This document shows positions 1-5,092 of a stretch of DNA of 5,092 bases, piece by piece. The notes beneath the pieces are model-generated. The model did no database searches and was not told the DNA's origin. It saw nothing but the letters and a program-made list of their open reading frames with translations. Source of the DNA: an uncultured Opitutaceae bacterium (GTDB lineage: Bacteria > Verrucomicrobiota > Verrucomicrobiia > Opitutales > Opitutaceae); the NCBI GenBank assembly GCA_937902865.1, contig CALFNJ010000059.1, forward strand, positions 1 through 5,092, in the 5' to 3' direction. The position numbers and the translations under genes were made by a program. Positions within the stretch are counted from its first letter, which is position 1. Each line of letters opens with the position of its first letter.

Positions 1-406
1 TCCATTTACCGTCCGCTCCCCGCTCAAAGAAGAACAGATCGTAGTGACGATCCGGTTCGACCGTGGCGTACGCCATCAACTCCGCCGAGGTGAATCCCCA
101 CTGTTCGGACACTGGGCGGATCAACTCGAAGACTTCCCTCGCCTCCTGCGCGTGCGCCTCGTCGCCTGCGGCCGGCGCGGCAGAGACGAACTGCAGCACA
201 AAACAGTCGCGCTCGGGCTTGCGCGGTTCGTCGTGCTCGACGCCCCAGGCAATCTGGAGCGATTTCACCTTCACGGTCTGTCCGCTCGACAGCTTCTGCT
301 CCCGCCACGGCTCGTGAAAGTCACCCTCGCCGCCACAGCCGCTCCAGGCGAACACCAGGGCGCCGGCCGCGACCAACCAAAGGGAGCATTTCATCCGCGA
401 GCGCAT
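1..406 (-). CDS. Putative lipoprotein of unknown family, partial (3' end beyond the left edge)
   Basis: An uninterrupted minus-strand frame runs from ATG at 406-404 to the window edge, giving 135 codons without a stop. The protein begins MRSRMKCSLWLVAAGALVFA, a basic N-terminus followed by a hydrophobic stretch (residues about 8-21). Cys24 follows in the context W-S-G-C and then Gly-Gly-Glu-Gly. This is a plausible type II signal peptide with lipidation at Cys24, although Trp at -3 is atypical (Leu is usual), so a non-lipidated exported protein is possible. The mature part is soluble and charged (for example KVKSLQIAWGVEHDEPRKPE at 47-66, and DLFFFERGADGKW at 123-135). I recognise no family. 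A second Met at residue 5 (394-392) is an alternative start and gives an even more typical signal peptide. Neither start has a strong Shine-Dalgarno; only a weak GGAA precedes Met1. Overlapping frames in this stretch look like shadows, because only this frame has a coherent export signal and stays open to the edge. Confidence 0.72.
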   Translation of the reverse strand, partial: MRSRMKCSLWLVAAGALVFAWSGCGGEGDFHEPWREQKLSSGQTVKVKSLQIAWGVEHDEPRKPERDCFVLQFVSAAPAAGDEAHAQEAREVFELIRPVSEQWGFTSAELMAYATVEPDRHYDLFFFERGADGKW

Positions 407-431
407 GTTAAATTCCGCGACGAAGTTTTTT

Positions 432-479
432 CTAGCGATAGGCGTTCATGCCTTCGAGCAGCAACTCCAATCCGTTCAT
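432..479 (-). other. 15-codon reading frame upstream of the lipoprotein gene (leader peptide, gene remnant or chance)
   Basis: On the minus strand, ATG at 479-477 opens the frame MNGLELLLEGMNAYR, ending at TAG (434-432), 25 nt before the lipoprotein ATG. The composition (Leu/Glu-rich, ending NAYR) reads like the natural C-terminus of a helical protein. Upstream, the frame is blocked by TGA seven codons before the ATG, inside less GC-rich DNA. There is no Shine-Dalgarno before this ATG. It could be the surviving 3' end of a gene whose body was lost, a short upstream ORF, or chance. The sequence alone does not decide. Confidence 0.2.
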
Positions 480-575
480 TATCTGGAACTCAGGAAATCA
501 GGAACAAGCAGCTGAAGAGATTGAGCATGGAATTCGGAATCGGGCTCGAGAAGTGAGGGATGCGAAATGGGGATG

Positions 576-613
576 CGACCTCTCGGTCGCGTCGGACGGC
601 GACCGGGAGGTCG
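576..613. repeat. 15-bp inverted repeat (hairpin) downstream of glgB
   Basis: The arm CGACCTCTCGGTCGC (576-590) pairs with GCGACCGGGAGGTCG (599-613) across an 8-nt loop. Fourteen pairs are Watson-Crick and one is a T/G wobble. A further GGGG (569-572) can pair with CCCC (617-620) beyond a 3-nt internal loop. On the plus strand six Ts follow (623-628), giving a terminator look, but no plus-strand gene leads into it. In the glgB direction the stem is followed only by ATTTCG, so termination of glgB here is possible but not well supported. It may be a member of a dispersed repeat family. Confidence 0.75.
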
Positions 614-648
614 TCGCCCCAGTTTTTTGCGACCGTTTCCCTCGGGCA

Positions 649-696
649 GTAGGCCAGGTCTTTGACCTGGCCGGGCGGGTCAGAGACCCGTCCTAC
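649..696. repeat. Tandem pair of 9-bp hairpins enclosed by GTAGG/CCTAC
   Basis: GGCCAGGTC (652-660) and GACCTGGCC (664-672) form a perfect 9-bp stem with a TTT loop. Directly abutting it, GGGCGGGTC (673-681) and GACCCGTCC (685-693) form a second 9-bp stem with one wobble and an AGA loop. The outermost bases GTAGG (649-653) and CCTAC (692-696) are also complementary, so the whole unit can fold as a closed double hairpin. It lies downstream of glgB. The compact symmetrical design is typical of REP/REPIN-type dispersed intergenic elements, but copy number elsewhere cannot be seen here. Confidence 0.75.
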
Positions 697-708
697 GCGA
701 TTTCGGAA

Positions 709-735
709 GGCTCACCGGGGACGGTTCGCCCTACC
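709..735. repeat. Short interrupted hairpin ending in CCCTACC
   Basis: GGC-TC-ACCG (709-717) faces CGGT-TC-GCC (722-730) around a GGGA loop: 4 bp plus 3 bp separated by a symmetrical 2x2 TC/TC mismatch. The sequence continues into CCCTACC (729-735), the same terminal motif that closes the element at 649-696 and the large palindrome at 3127-3327. This suggests a related or composite repeat unit. The hairpin is weak on its own, and its role is unknown. Confidence 0.45.
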
Positions 736-753
736 TGTCTGCCGTCGGCTCGA

Positions 754-780
754 AATCCAAAATCGAGAATCCAAAATCGA
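754..780. repeat. Two direct copies of a 13-nt AT-richer sequence just after glgB
   Basis: AATCCAAAATCGA occurs at 754-766 and again at 768-780, a period of 14 nt, ending 7 nt beyond the glgB stop codon. The base composition is much richer in A/T than the flanking genes. In the glgB direction it gives two TCGATTTTGGATT units, each with a TTTT run but without a strong stem in front. It may be part of a dispersed intergenic repeat; no function is evident. Confidence 0.7.
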
Positions 781-787
781 AAACTCT

Positions 788-2995
788 TCAGGTGGTCCAC
801 TTGAAGATCGTCGTGCTCAGCGGCGGCAGGGTCAGCACGATGCTTTGGCTGAAGCCGTCCGCGGGGACGTCCTCCGTCATCTTGCCGCCGTCGTTGCCGA
901 GGCCCGTGCCGCCGTAGAACTGGCTGTTCGTGTTCATGACTTCCTTCCAGAAGCCGCGCCGCGGAACACCGAGCCGGTAGCTCGGGCGGGTCACGGGGGT
1001 GAAGTGGCCGACCACGGCGAAGAGGTTCTGCTCGAAGGGATCCGAGCGGAGGTAGGCCAGCACGCTCGCCTCGGCGTCCTGGCAGCTCAGCCAGCGGAAG
1101 CCCTGCGGATTGAAATCGTTCCGGCTCAGCACCGGCTCCGCGACGTAGAGTTTGTTCAGGTCGCGCACGAGCAGGCGCACGCCTTCGTGGTCGGGATACT
1201 GACAGAGGTGCCAGTCGAGGCTCGCAGTATAATTCCACTCCGACGACTGCGCGAACTCGCCGCCCATGAAGAGCAGCTTCTTGCCCGGCCAGCCCCACAT
1301 GTGACCGTAGAGCGCGCGGAGGTTCGCCGCCTTTTCCGGGATGTGCCACGCGCCCATCTTGAAGAGCAGCGACGCTTTTCCGTGCACCACTTCGTCGTGG
1401 GAAAACACGGTCACGAAATTTTCCGCATACTGATAGAGCATGCCGAACGTGAGGTCGTGCTGGTGCCACTTCCGGTGGATCGGCTCCTTCTGGAAATAGC
1501 GCAGCGTGTCGTGCATCCAGCCCATGTTCCACTTGTAGTCGAAGCCGAGGCCGCCGTCCTTCACCGGACGGCTCACGCCGGGGAACGAGGTGCTTTCCTC
1601 CGCGATCATCACCACGCCGGGATAATAACGGTGCACGAGGTCGTTCGTCTCCCGCAGGAAGGCGATCGCTTCGAGATTCTCGCGCCCGCCGTGGCGGTTC
1701 GGGATCCACTGGCCTTCCTTGCGCGAGTAATCGAGGTACAGCATCGACGCCACCGCGTCGACCCGCAGGCCGTCGAGATGGTAGCGGTCGCACCACGCGA
1801 GCGCGTTCGCCACGAGGAAGCAGCGCACTTCATTACGACCGTAATTGAAGATCAGCGTGCCCCAGTCCATGTGCGCGCCCTGCCGCGGATCCGCGTGCTC
1901 GTACAGGTGCGAGCCGTCGAACTCCGCCAGCGCGAAGCTGTCGCGCGGAAAATGCGCCGGCACCCAGTCCAGGATCACGCCGATACCGCGTTGGTGCAGA
2001 TGATCGATGAAGAAGGAAAAATCGTCCGGCGTGCCGAAGCGGTGCGTCGGCGCGTAGAAGCCCGTCACCTGATAACCCCAGGAGCCGTCGAAGGGATGCT
2101 CCGCCAGCGGCATGACCTCGACGTGCGTGAAACCCATCTCCGTCACGTAGTCGGCCAGCGCCGGCGCCAGCTCGCGGTAATTCAGCGGACGGTTCGCATC
2201 CTCGAGCTTGCGGCGCCACGAGCCAAGATGGACTTCATAAACCGACATCGGCTGGTCGAGTTGTCCCGCCGCCGCCGCGCGGCGCTCGAGCCAGGCGGCG
2301 TCGTGCCACTCGTAGCGGCGCGGGTTGTGGACGATCGACGCGTTGTTCGGCGGCGCCTCGAAATAGGTGCCGTAGGGATCGCTCTTCAGCCGGATGTTCC
2401 CGCGCTGGTCGCGCAGCTCGAACTTGTAGAGCTCGCCCTCCCCCAGCCCGGGCACGAACAGCTCCCAGACACCGGAGGCGCCGAGCGAGCGCATCGGATG
2501 GTAGCGTCCATCCCAGCGGTTGAAGTTACCGACGACCGACACGCGCGCCGCGCTCGGCGCCCAGACCGAGAACGCCACGCCCGGCACGCCGTCAATCGTC
2601 CGCAGGTGCGCACCCAGCTTTTCGTAGATGCGGTGCTCGTTGCCCTCGTTGAAGAGATAAAGGTCCTGCTGGCCGAGCGTGGGAAGAAAAGCGTACGGAT
2701 CGAAAAATTGCCGGATCTCGCCGTTCGTCAGCGTGGCCCGCAACTGGTAGCGGAAGACGTCCGGGCTGCGCGCGATGAACACCTCGAACAGTCCCTCGGG
2801 CGCGAGTCGCGTCATGACGAACGACTCGCCGTTGCCGAGGTTCACCACCGAACACTTGACTGCATCGCTCACCAGCGCCCTCACCACCACGCCCTTGCTC
2901 CGGTTGCGCGTGAGCGGATGCATGCCGAGGTGGTCATGCGGCGTCGCGTGCCGGGCATTGATCAGCGAAGTCAGATCGGCTTTGGCAAGAATCAC
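788..2995 (-). CDS. glgB: 1,4-alpha-glucan (glycogen) branching enzyme GlgB
   Basis: This cytoplasmic enzyme (EC 2.4.1.18, GH13 family) cleaves alpha-1,4 chains and rejoins them by alpha-1,6 links during glycogen synthesis. The 735-residue protein is full length (E. coli GlgB is 728) and follows it from end to end. There is an N1 beta domain (about 20-115), a CBM48 domain (about 130-220, with FSVWAPSAARVSVVGNFNRW), a catalytic barrel (about 250-600) and a C-terminal beta domain (about 630-735). Visible catalytic motifs are HPFDGSWGYQ (Tyr308), DWVPAHF (His348), GLRVDAV with nucleophile Asp413, AEEST with acid/base Glu466, and SHDEVVHGK with Asp534. These sit at a constant +8 offset from E. 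coli Asp405, Glu458 and Asp526 (my recollection of its numbering). The start is GTG (2995-2993). The N-terminus aligns with E. coli within a residue or so, which supports this start even though no purine-rich ribosome binding site precedes it. The stop is TGA at 790-788. No frameshift or missing key residue is seen. The usual partners glgA, glgC and glgP are not in view. Confidence 0.98.
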   Translation of the reverse strand: MILAKADLTSLINARHATPHDHLGMHPLTRNRSKGVVVRALVSDAVKCSVVNLGNGESFVMTRLAPEGLFEVFIARSPDVFRYQLRATLTNGEIRQFFDPYAFLPTLGQQDLYLFNEGNEHRIYEKLGAHLRTIDGVPGVAFSVWAPSAARVSVVGNFNRWDGRYHPMRSLGASGVWELFVPGLGEGELYKFELRDQRGNIRLKSDPYGTYFEAPPNNASIVHNPRRYEWHDAAWLERRAAAAGQLDQPMSVYEVHLGSWRRKLEDANRPLNYRELAPALADYVTEMGFTHVEVMPLAEHPFDGSWGYQVTGFYAPTHRFGTPDDFSFFIDHLHQRGIGVILDWVPAHFPRDSFALAEFDGSHLYEHADPRQGAHMDWGTLIFNYGRNEVRCFLVANALAWCDRYHLDGLRVDAVASMLYLDYSRKEGQWIPNRHGGRENLEAIAFLRETNDLVHRYYPGVVMIAEESTSFPGVSRPVKDGGLGFDYKWNMGWMHDTLRYFQKEPIHRKWHQHDLTFGMLYQYAENFVTVFSHDEVVHGKASLLFKMGAWHIPEKAANLRALYGHMWGWPGKKLLFMGGEFAQSSEWNYTASLDWHLCQYPDHEGVRLLVRDLNKLYVAEPVLSRNDFNPQGFRWLSCQDAEASVLAYLRSDPFEQNLFAVVGHFTPVTRPSYRLGVPRRGFWKEVMNTNSQFYGGTGLGNDGGKMTEDVPADGFSQSIVLTLPPLSTTIFKWTT

Positions 2996-3121
2996 GGGAA
3001 AGGAAGGTGTCCCGGCCGTTTCGGACAGTCTAGCGTGATTTCGGTTTCGTCCCTCCGGTAAAAGGGATCGGGAGATAGTCCCAAACCACGGATGACTAAC
3101 TCAGAGGCCAAGAAGCCATGA

Positions 3122-3154
3122 ACTAAAAGGTAGGGACGGGCGGCCCGCCCGTCC
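3122..3154 (-). terminator. Candidate intrinsic terminator downstream of ppc
   Basis: Within the left arm of the palindrome, GGACGGGC (3134-3141) and GCCCGTCC (3147-3154) form an 8-bp, almost all G/C stem with a 5-nt loop. Read on the minus strand, the stem is followed by CTACC and then TTTT (3128-3125), so a ppc transcript would meet a strong hairpin and a short U run here. The U run is short and displaced by five bases, so this is only a reasonable candidate. It lies about 220 nt past the ppc stop and about 130 nt before glgB. Confidence 0.4.
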
Positions 3155-3327
3155 GGTTCGGCGCCGTCGATCTTTGAGCCGATCCGATTTCTTACAGGAG
3201 GAATACCGAGAACAAACCGAGGATCGGATTTCCGAATCTCGGATCCCACTCGGTATTCCTCCTGTTAAAAACGGATCGAATGCCGAGCCGAGTCCAACCG
3301 GACCCGCGGGCCGCGCGTCCCTACCTT
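3127..3327. repeat. Large (~201-nt) nested imperfect palindrome, MITE/REP-like
   Basis: The outer arms 3127-3158 and 3296-3327 are 32 nt each and match in 29 of 32 positions as inverted repeats, beginning AAGGTAGGGACG and ending GTCCGGTT. Inside, CGATCCG (3180-3186) pairs with CGGATCG (3272-3278). A perfect 17-bp arm ACAGGAGGAATACCGAG (3194-3210) pairs with 3249-3265. The centre pairs GGATCGGATT (3221-3230) with AATCTCGGATCC (3235-3246) with a small bulge. The whole can fold into one long hairpin. Each outer arm is itself nearly palindromic. There is no coding potential. Candidate roles are a non-autonomous mobile element or dispersed repeat, or a transcription barrier between ppc and glgB. 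Confidence 0.85.
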
Positions 3328-3349
3328 CCAGAAAAACCGTCGGATCGTT

Positions 3350-3373
3350 CCCCTTCCCGGCTTCCTGGCTTCC
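3350..3373. repeat. Three degenerate copies of an 8-nt unit next to the ppc stop
   Basis: CCCCTTCC (3350-3357), CGGCTTCC (3358-3365) and TGGCTTCC (3366-3373) are consecutive 8-nt units sharing CTTCC. They end 3 nt before the first base of the ppc stop codon as read on the plus strand. On the coding strand they read GGAAGCCA, GGAAGCCG, GGAAGGGG just after TGA. It is a short tandem repeat of no known function and could be a slippage product. Confidence 0.5.
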
Positions 3374-3376
3374 GAA

Positions 3377-5092
3377 TCAACCCGTGTTCTTCAGTCCGCC
3401 CGAAATGCCGTTGATCGTGAGCTCGATCACGCGACGGGTTTCCTCGGTTTCTTCCGCGGACATTTTTTGCTCTCCGGTGCGCAGGCGGCGGATCATTTCC
3501 ACCTGCAGGTAATTGAGCGGATCGATGTAGGGATTCCGCAGCTGCACCGACTTCAGCAGCACGGGCTCGCGTGCGAGCAGCTGGCGCTGGCCGGTCGTCG
3601 CGAGGATCGCCGCCTCGGTGCGGGCGAACTCCGCCTGGAGCAGGCCGAAGATGCGGCGGCGGATTTTCGGATCCTCGACCAGATCCGCGTAGAGCGCAGC
3701 GATGGTCATGTCGGCCTTCCGCATCGTCAGTTGCGCGTTGTCGATCAGGGTCTGGAAGAACGGCCAGCTCGCGTGCATCGCGCGAAGCAGCTTCCGGCCC
3801 TTCGGCCCGCGCTTGAGGATGGCGTCGAGCGCGCTGCCGAGGCCGAACCAGCCGGGAAAAACGAAGCGGCTCTGCATCCAGGAAAAAACCCAGGGAATCG
3901 CGCGCAGGTCCTCGACCGTCTGCGCGGCGCGGCGGTAGGTCGGACGCGAGCCGAACTTAAGGTTGCTGATCTCGTCGATCGGCGTGGCCTGCTTCCAGAA
4001 GACGAGAAATTCCGGATCGTCATGCACCAGCGCCTCGTAGGCCGCGAAGCCGGCGGCGCTCATCGTCTCCTTCGCCTCGATCCATTCGGCGGACACGTTC
4101 GCCGGCTGCTGGGCCGCGTGCGTGCCGAGCATCACGCCGTAGGTCATCTGCTCGAGGATGCGGTGCGCGAGGTCGGTGTCGTGATAGCGCGTGGACAGCA
4201 CCTCGCCCTGTTCCGTCACGCGGATGGCGCCGTCGCGCAAGCCGACCGGCTGCGCCAGGATCGCCTTCGCCGCCGGGCCACCACCGCGCGCGATGCTGCC
4301 GCCACGGCCGTGGAAGAGCGAGAGCCGCACCTGCTGCTCGTGGCAGACGCGCGCAATCGCCGCCTGCGCCTTGTAGAGCGCCCAGTTCGCCGTGAGGTAG
4401 CCGCAATCCTTGTTGCTGTCGGAATAGCCGAGCATCACGTGCTGCTGGTTGCCGTAGCGCGCGAGCTGCCGCGCATAATCAGGATGAGCGAACAGCGCCG
4501 TGAGGATTTCCGGCGCGCGGTTCAGGTCGTCGAGCGTCTCGAACAGCGGCGAGATCGGCAGGCGCGCGCCAGTCAGCTTCATCAGCAGCTGCACCTCCAG
4601 CACGTCGGACACGCCGTCGGTCATGCTGATGATATAGATCCCCAGCGCCTCCGCCCCGCACTTGGCGACCACGTTGCTCACGAGGAACAGCGGATCGAGC
4701 ACGTGCCGGGTTGCGGCGGAAAAATGGGCGACGGTCGCCGGATCCAGCGGTTTCGCCTCCGCCAGGGCCGCTCCGAGCAGCCGGATCTTCTCCGGTTCGG
4801 CCAGCTTCGGATAATCGTCGCGTCCCAACACCTCCGCAACCGCGCCTTCGTGCTGGGCGGAGTGCTGGCGCAGATCGAGTCGGGCCGTGTGCAGGCCGAA
4901 CACTTCAAGGCGGAGCATGACGTCCTCCAGTTCGCCGTCGGCGAGCGCGGCGCCGCGACCCGCGCGAAGGCTGTCGGCGATCACCTCCAGGGTCTGCCGC
5001 ACGGTCGCGCGGTCGAGGCAGGTTTCGTCACCGACCGTCGGCGACGACAGCGTCGTGCCGTCCTTCACCTCGGCCACGGCCTGGGCGAGACG
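3377..5092 (-). CDS. ppc: Phosphoenolpyruvate carboxylase, C-terminal two thirds (5' end beyond the right edge)
   Basis: This cytoplasmic enzyme (EC 4.1.1.31) carboxylates PEP to oxaloacetate, feeding the TCA cycle. The frame is open from the window edge to TGA at 3379-3377, giving 571 codons. Bacterial PEP carboxylases are about 880-950 residues, so some 310-350 N-terminal residues, including the usual TAHPTE active-site His region, lie outside. The GTG at 5077 is an internal Val, not the start. Numbering from the first visible codon, signatures are LDLRQHS (72-78), GYSDSNKDCG (222-231, with Lys228 at the place of E. coli Lys546), and FHGRGGSIARGGG (260-272, the glycine-rich PEP/bicarbonate loop, with His261 and Arg263). 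Further signatures are LRNPYIDPLN (518-527) and the characteristic C-terminus NGISGGLKNTG. The four residues that bind the inhibitor aspartate in the E. coli enzyme (Arg587, Lys773, Arg832, Asn881, from memory) are matched by Arg269, Lys459, Arg519 and Asn569. Aspartate feedback inhibition is therefore likely. No frameshift is seen. Confidence 0.97.
   Translation of the reverse strand, partial: RLAQAVAEVKDGTTLSSPTVGDETCLDRATVRQTLEVIADSLRAGRGAALADGELEDVMLRLEVFGLHTARLDLRQHSAQHEGAVAEVLGRDDYPKLAEPEKIRLLGAALAEAKPLDPATVAHFSAATRHVLDPLFLVSNVVAKCGAEALGIYIISMTDGVSDVLEVQLLMKLTGARLPISPLFETLDDLNRAPEILTALFAHPDYARQLARYGNQQHVMLGYSDSNKDCGYLTANWALYKAQAAIARVCHEQQVRLSLFHGRGGSIARGGGPAAKAILAQPVGLRDGAIRVTEQGEVLSTRYHDTDLAHRILEQMTYGVMLGTHAAQQPANVSAEWIEAKETMSAAGFAAYEALVHDDPEFLVFWKQATPIDEISNLKFGSRPTYRRAAQTVEDLRAIPWVFSWMQSRFVFPGWFGLGSALDAILKRGPKGRKLLRAMHASWPFFQTLIDNAQLTMRKADMTIAALYADLVEDPKIRRRIFGLLQAEFARTEAAILATTGQRQLLAREPVLLKSVQLRNPYIDPLNYLQVEMIRRLRTGEQKMSAEETEETRRVIELTINGISGGLKNTG

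Larger units (their letters stand above)
407..787. other. Intergenic region between glgB and the lipoprotein gene, rich in hairpins and repeats
   Basis: This 381-nt gap lies downstream of glgB and upstream of the lipoprotein gene. No reading frame in it resembles a real protein. It contains a 15-codon frame (432-479), a 15-bp hairpin (576-613), a pair of adjacent hairpins (649-696), a shorter hairpin (709-730) and a 13-nt direct repeat (754-780). The part from about 480 to 560 is less GC-rich than the genes and looks non-coding. I could not identify a convincing sigma-70 promoter for the lipoprotein gene, although it must lie in or near this gap if that gene is transcribed separately. Confidence 0.6.
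2996..3376. other. Intergenic region between ppc and glgB
   Basis: This 381-nt gap separates the ppc stop from the glgB start. About half of it (3127-3327) is a nested palindrome. The remaining 130 nt next to glgB (2996-3126) should contain the glgB promoter and leader. I see no convincing -35/-10 pair and no Shine-Dalgarno; the bases just before the GTG are pyrimidine-rich on the coding strand (CCTTCCTTTCCC). Reading frames through this region have no recognisable protein character. Confidence 0.6.

Noticed and set aside
44..804. Plus-strand frames at 44-556 and 448-804
   Set aside because: They cross the lipoprotein gene antisense and run through hairpin repeats. Their translations have no family resemblance, and the first part is explained by the minus-strand lipoprotein frame.
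693..1796. Minus-strand 367-codon frame overlapping the 3' half of glgB
   Set aside because: It is a frame-shifted shadow of glgB rich in Arg, Pro and Gly. The glgB frame is intact through the same bases with all catalytic motifs.
662..3061. Very long plus-strand open frame (799 codons) opposite glgB
   Set aside because: It lies antisense to glgB, whose 735-residue protein matches a known enzyme end to end. The opposite frame has a low-complexity Arg/Val/His/Ala-rich composition and no recognisable domain, as expected for a stop-free shadow of GC-rich codons.
2996..3126. Possible sigma-70 promoter for glgB
   Set aside because: Scanning gave only poor matches to TTGACA/TATAAT at acceptable spacing; nothing is specific enough to annotate.
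3194..3265. AGGAGG motifs in both inner palindrome arms as ribosome binding sites
   Set aside because: Neither copy is followed at normal spacing by a start codon of a credible gene. They are simply the two halves of the inverted repeat.
3174..3512. Plus-strand 112-codon frame across the palindrome and the ppc 3' end
   Set aside because: Half of it is the inverted repeat and half is antisense to the conserved PEP carboxylase C-terminus. It has no protein-like character.
788..5092. ppc and glgB as a single operon
   Set aside because: They share a strand, but a 381-nt gap with a large palindrome and a terminator-like hairpin separates them, and no functional coupling is known that would require co-transcription.

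Overview
The window is GC-rich chromosomal DNA (roughly two thirds G+C by eye) from a free-living bacterium. Its three genes all lie on the minus strand. The two recognisable ones are central-metabolism housekeeping genes: a complete glycogen branching enzyme (glgB, 788-2995) and the C-terminal two thirds of a phosphoenolpyruvate carboxylase (ppc, 3377-5092, cut by the right edge). The third is the first 135 codons of a probable lipoprotein of unknown family (1-406, cut by the left edge). The intergenic DNA is unusually rich in GC-rich hairpins and short repeats bearing GTAGG/CCTAC ends. Together with weak or absent Shine-Dalgarno sequences, this reminds me of Verrucomicrobiota of the Opitutaceae type. 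That assignment is a recollection-based inference, not something the window proves.

Layout in transcription order (right to left): ppc 3'-part; a 381-nt gap dominated by a ~200-nt nested palindrome (3127-3327) with a terminator-like hairpin at its glgB-proximal end; glgB with a GTG start; a second 381-nt gap (407-787) holding at least four hairpin or direct-repeat elements and a 15-codon reading frame; then the lipoprotein gene. The gaps are long and structured, so the three genes are probably separate transcription units rather than an operon.

Functionally, glgB introduces alpha-1,6 branches into glycogen. PEP carboxylase replenishes oxaloacetate from PEP and bicarbonate. Both act on carbon flow (storage and anaplerosis), but nothing in the sequence shows co-regulation. 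No RNA gene, CRISPR array, insertion sequence with a transposase, phage gene or defence gene is visible. The only material that goes beyond ordinary annotation is the intergenic repeat structure, which may be a family of non-autonomous, REP/MITE-like dispersed elements. I do not see an undescribed multi-gene system here.
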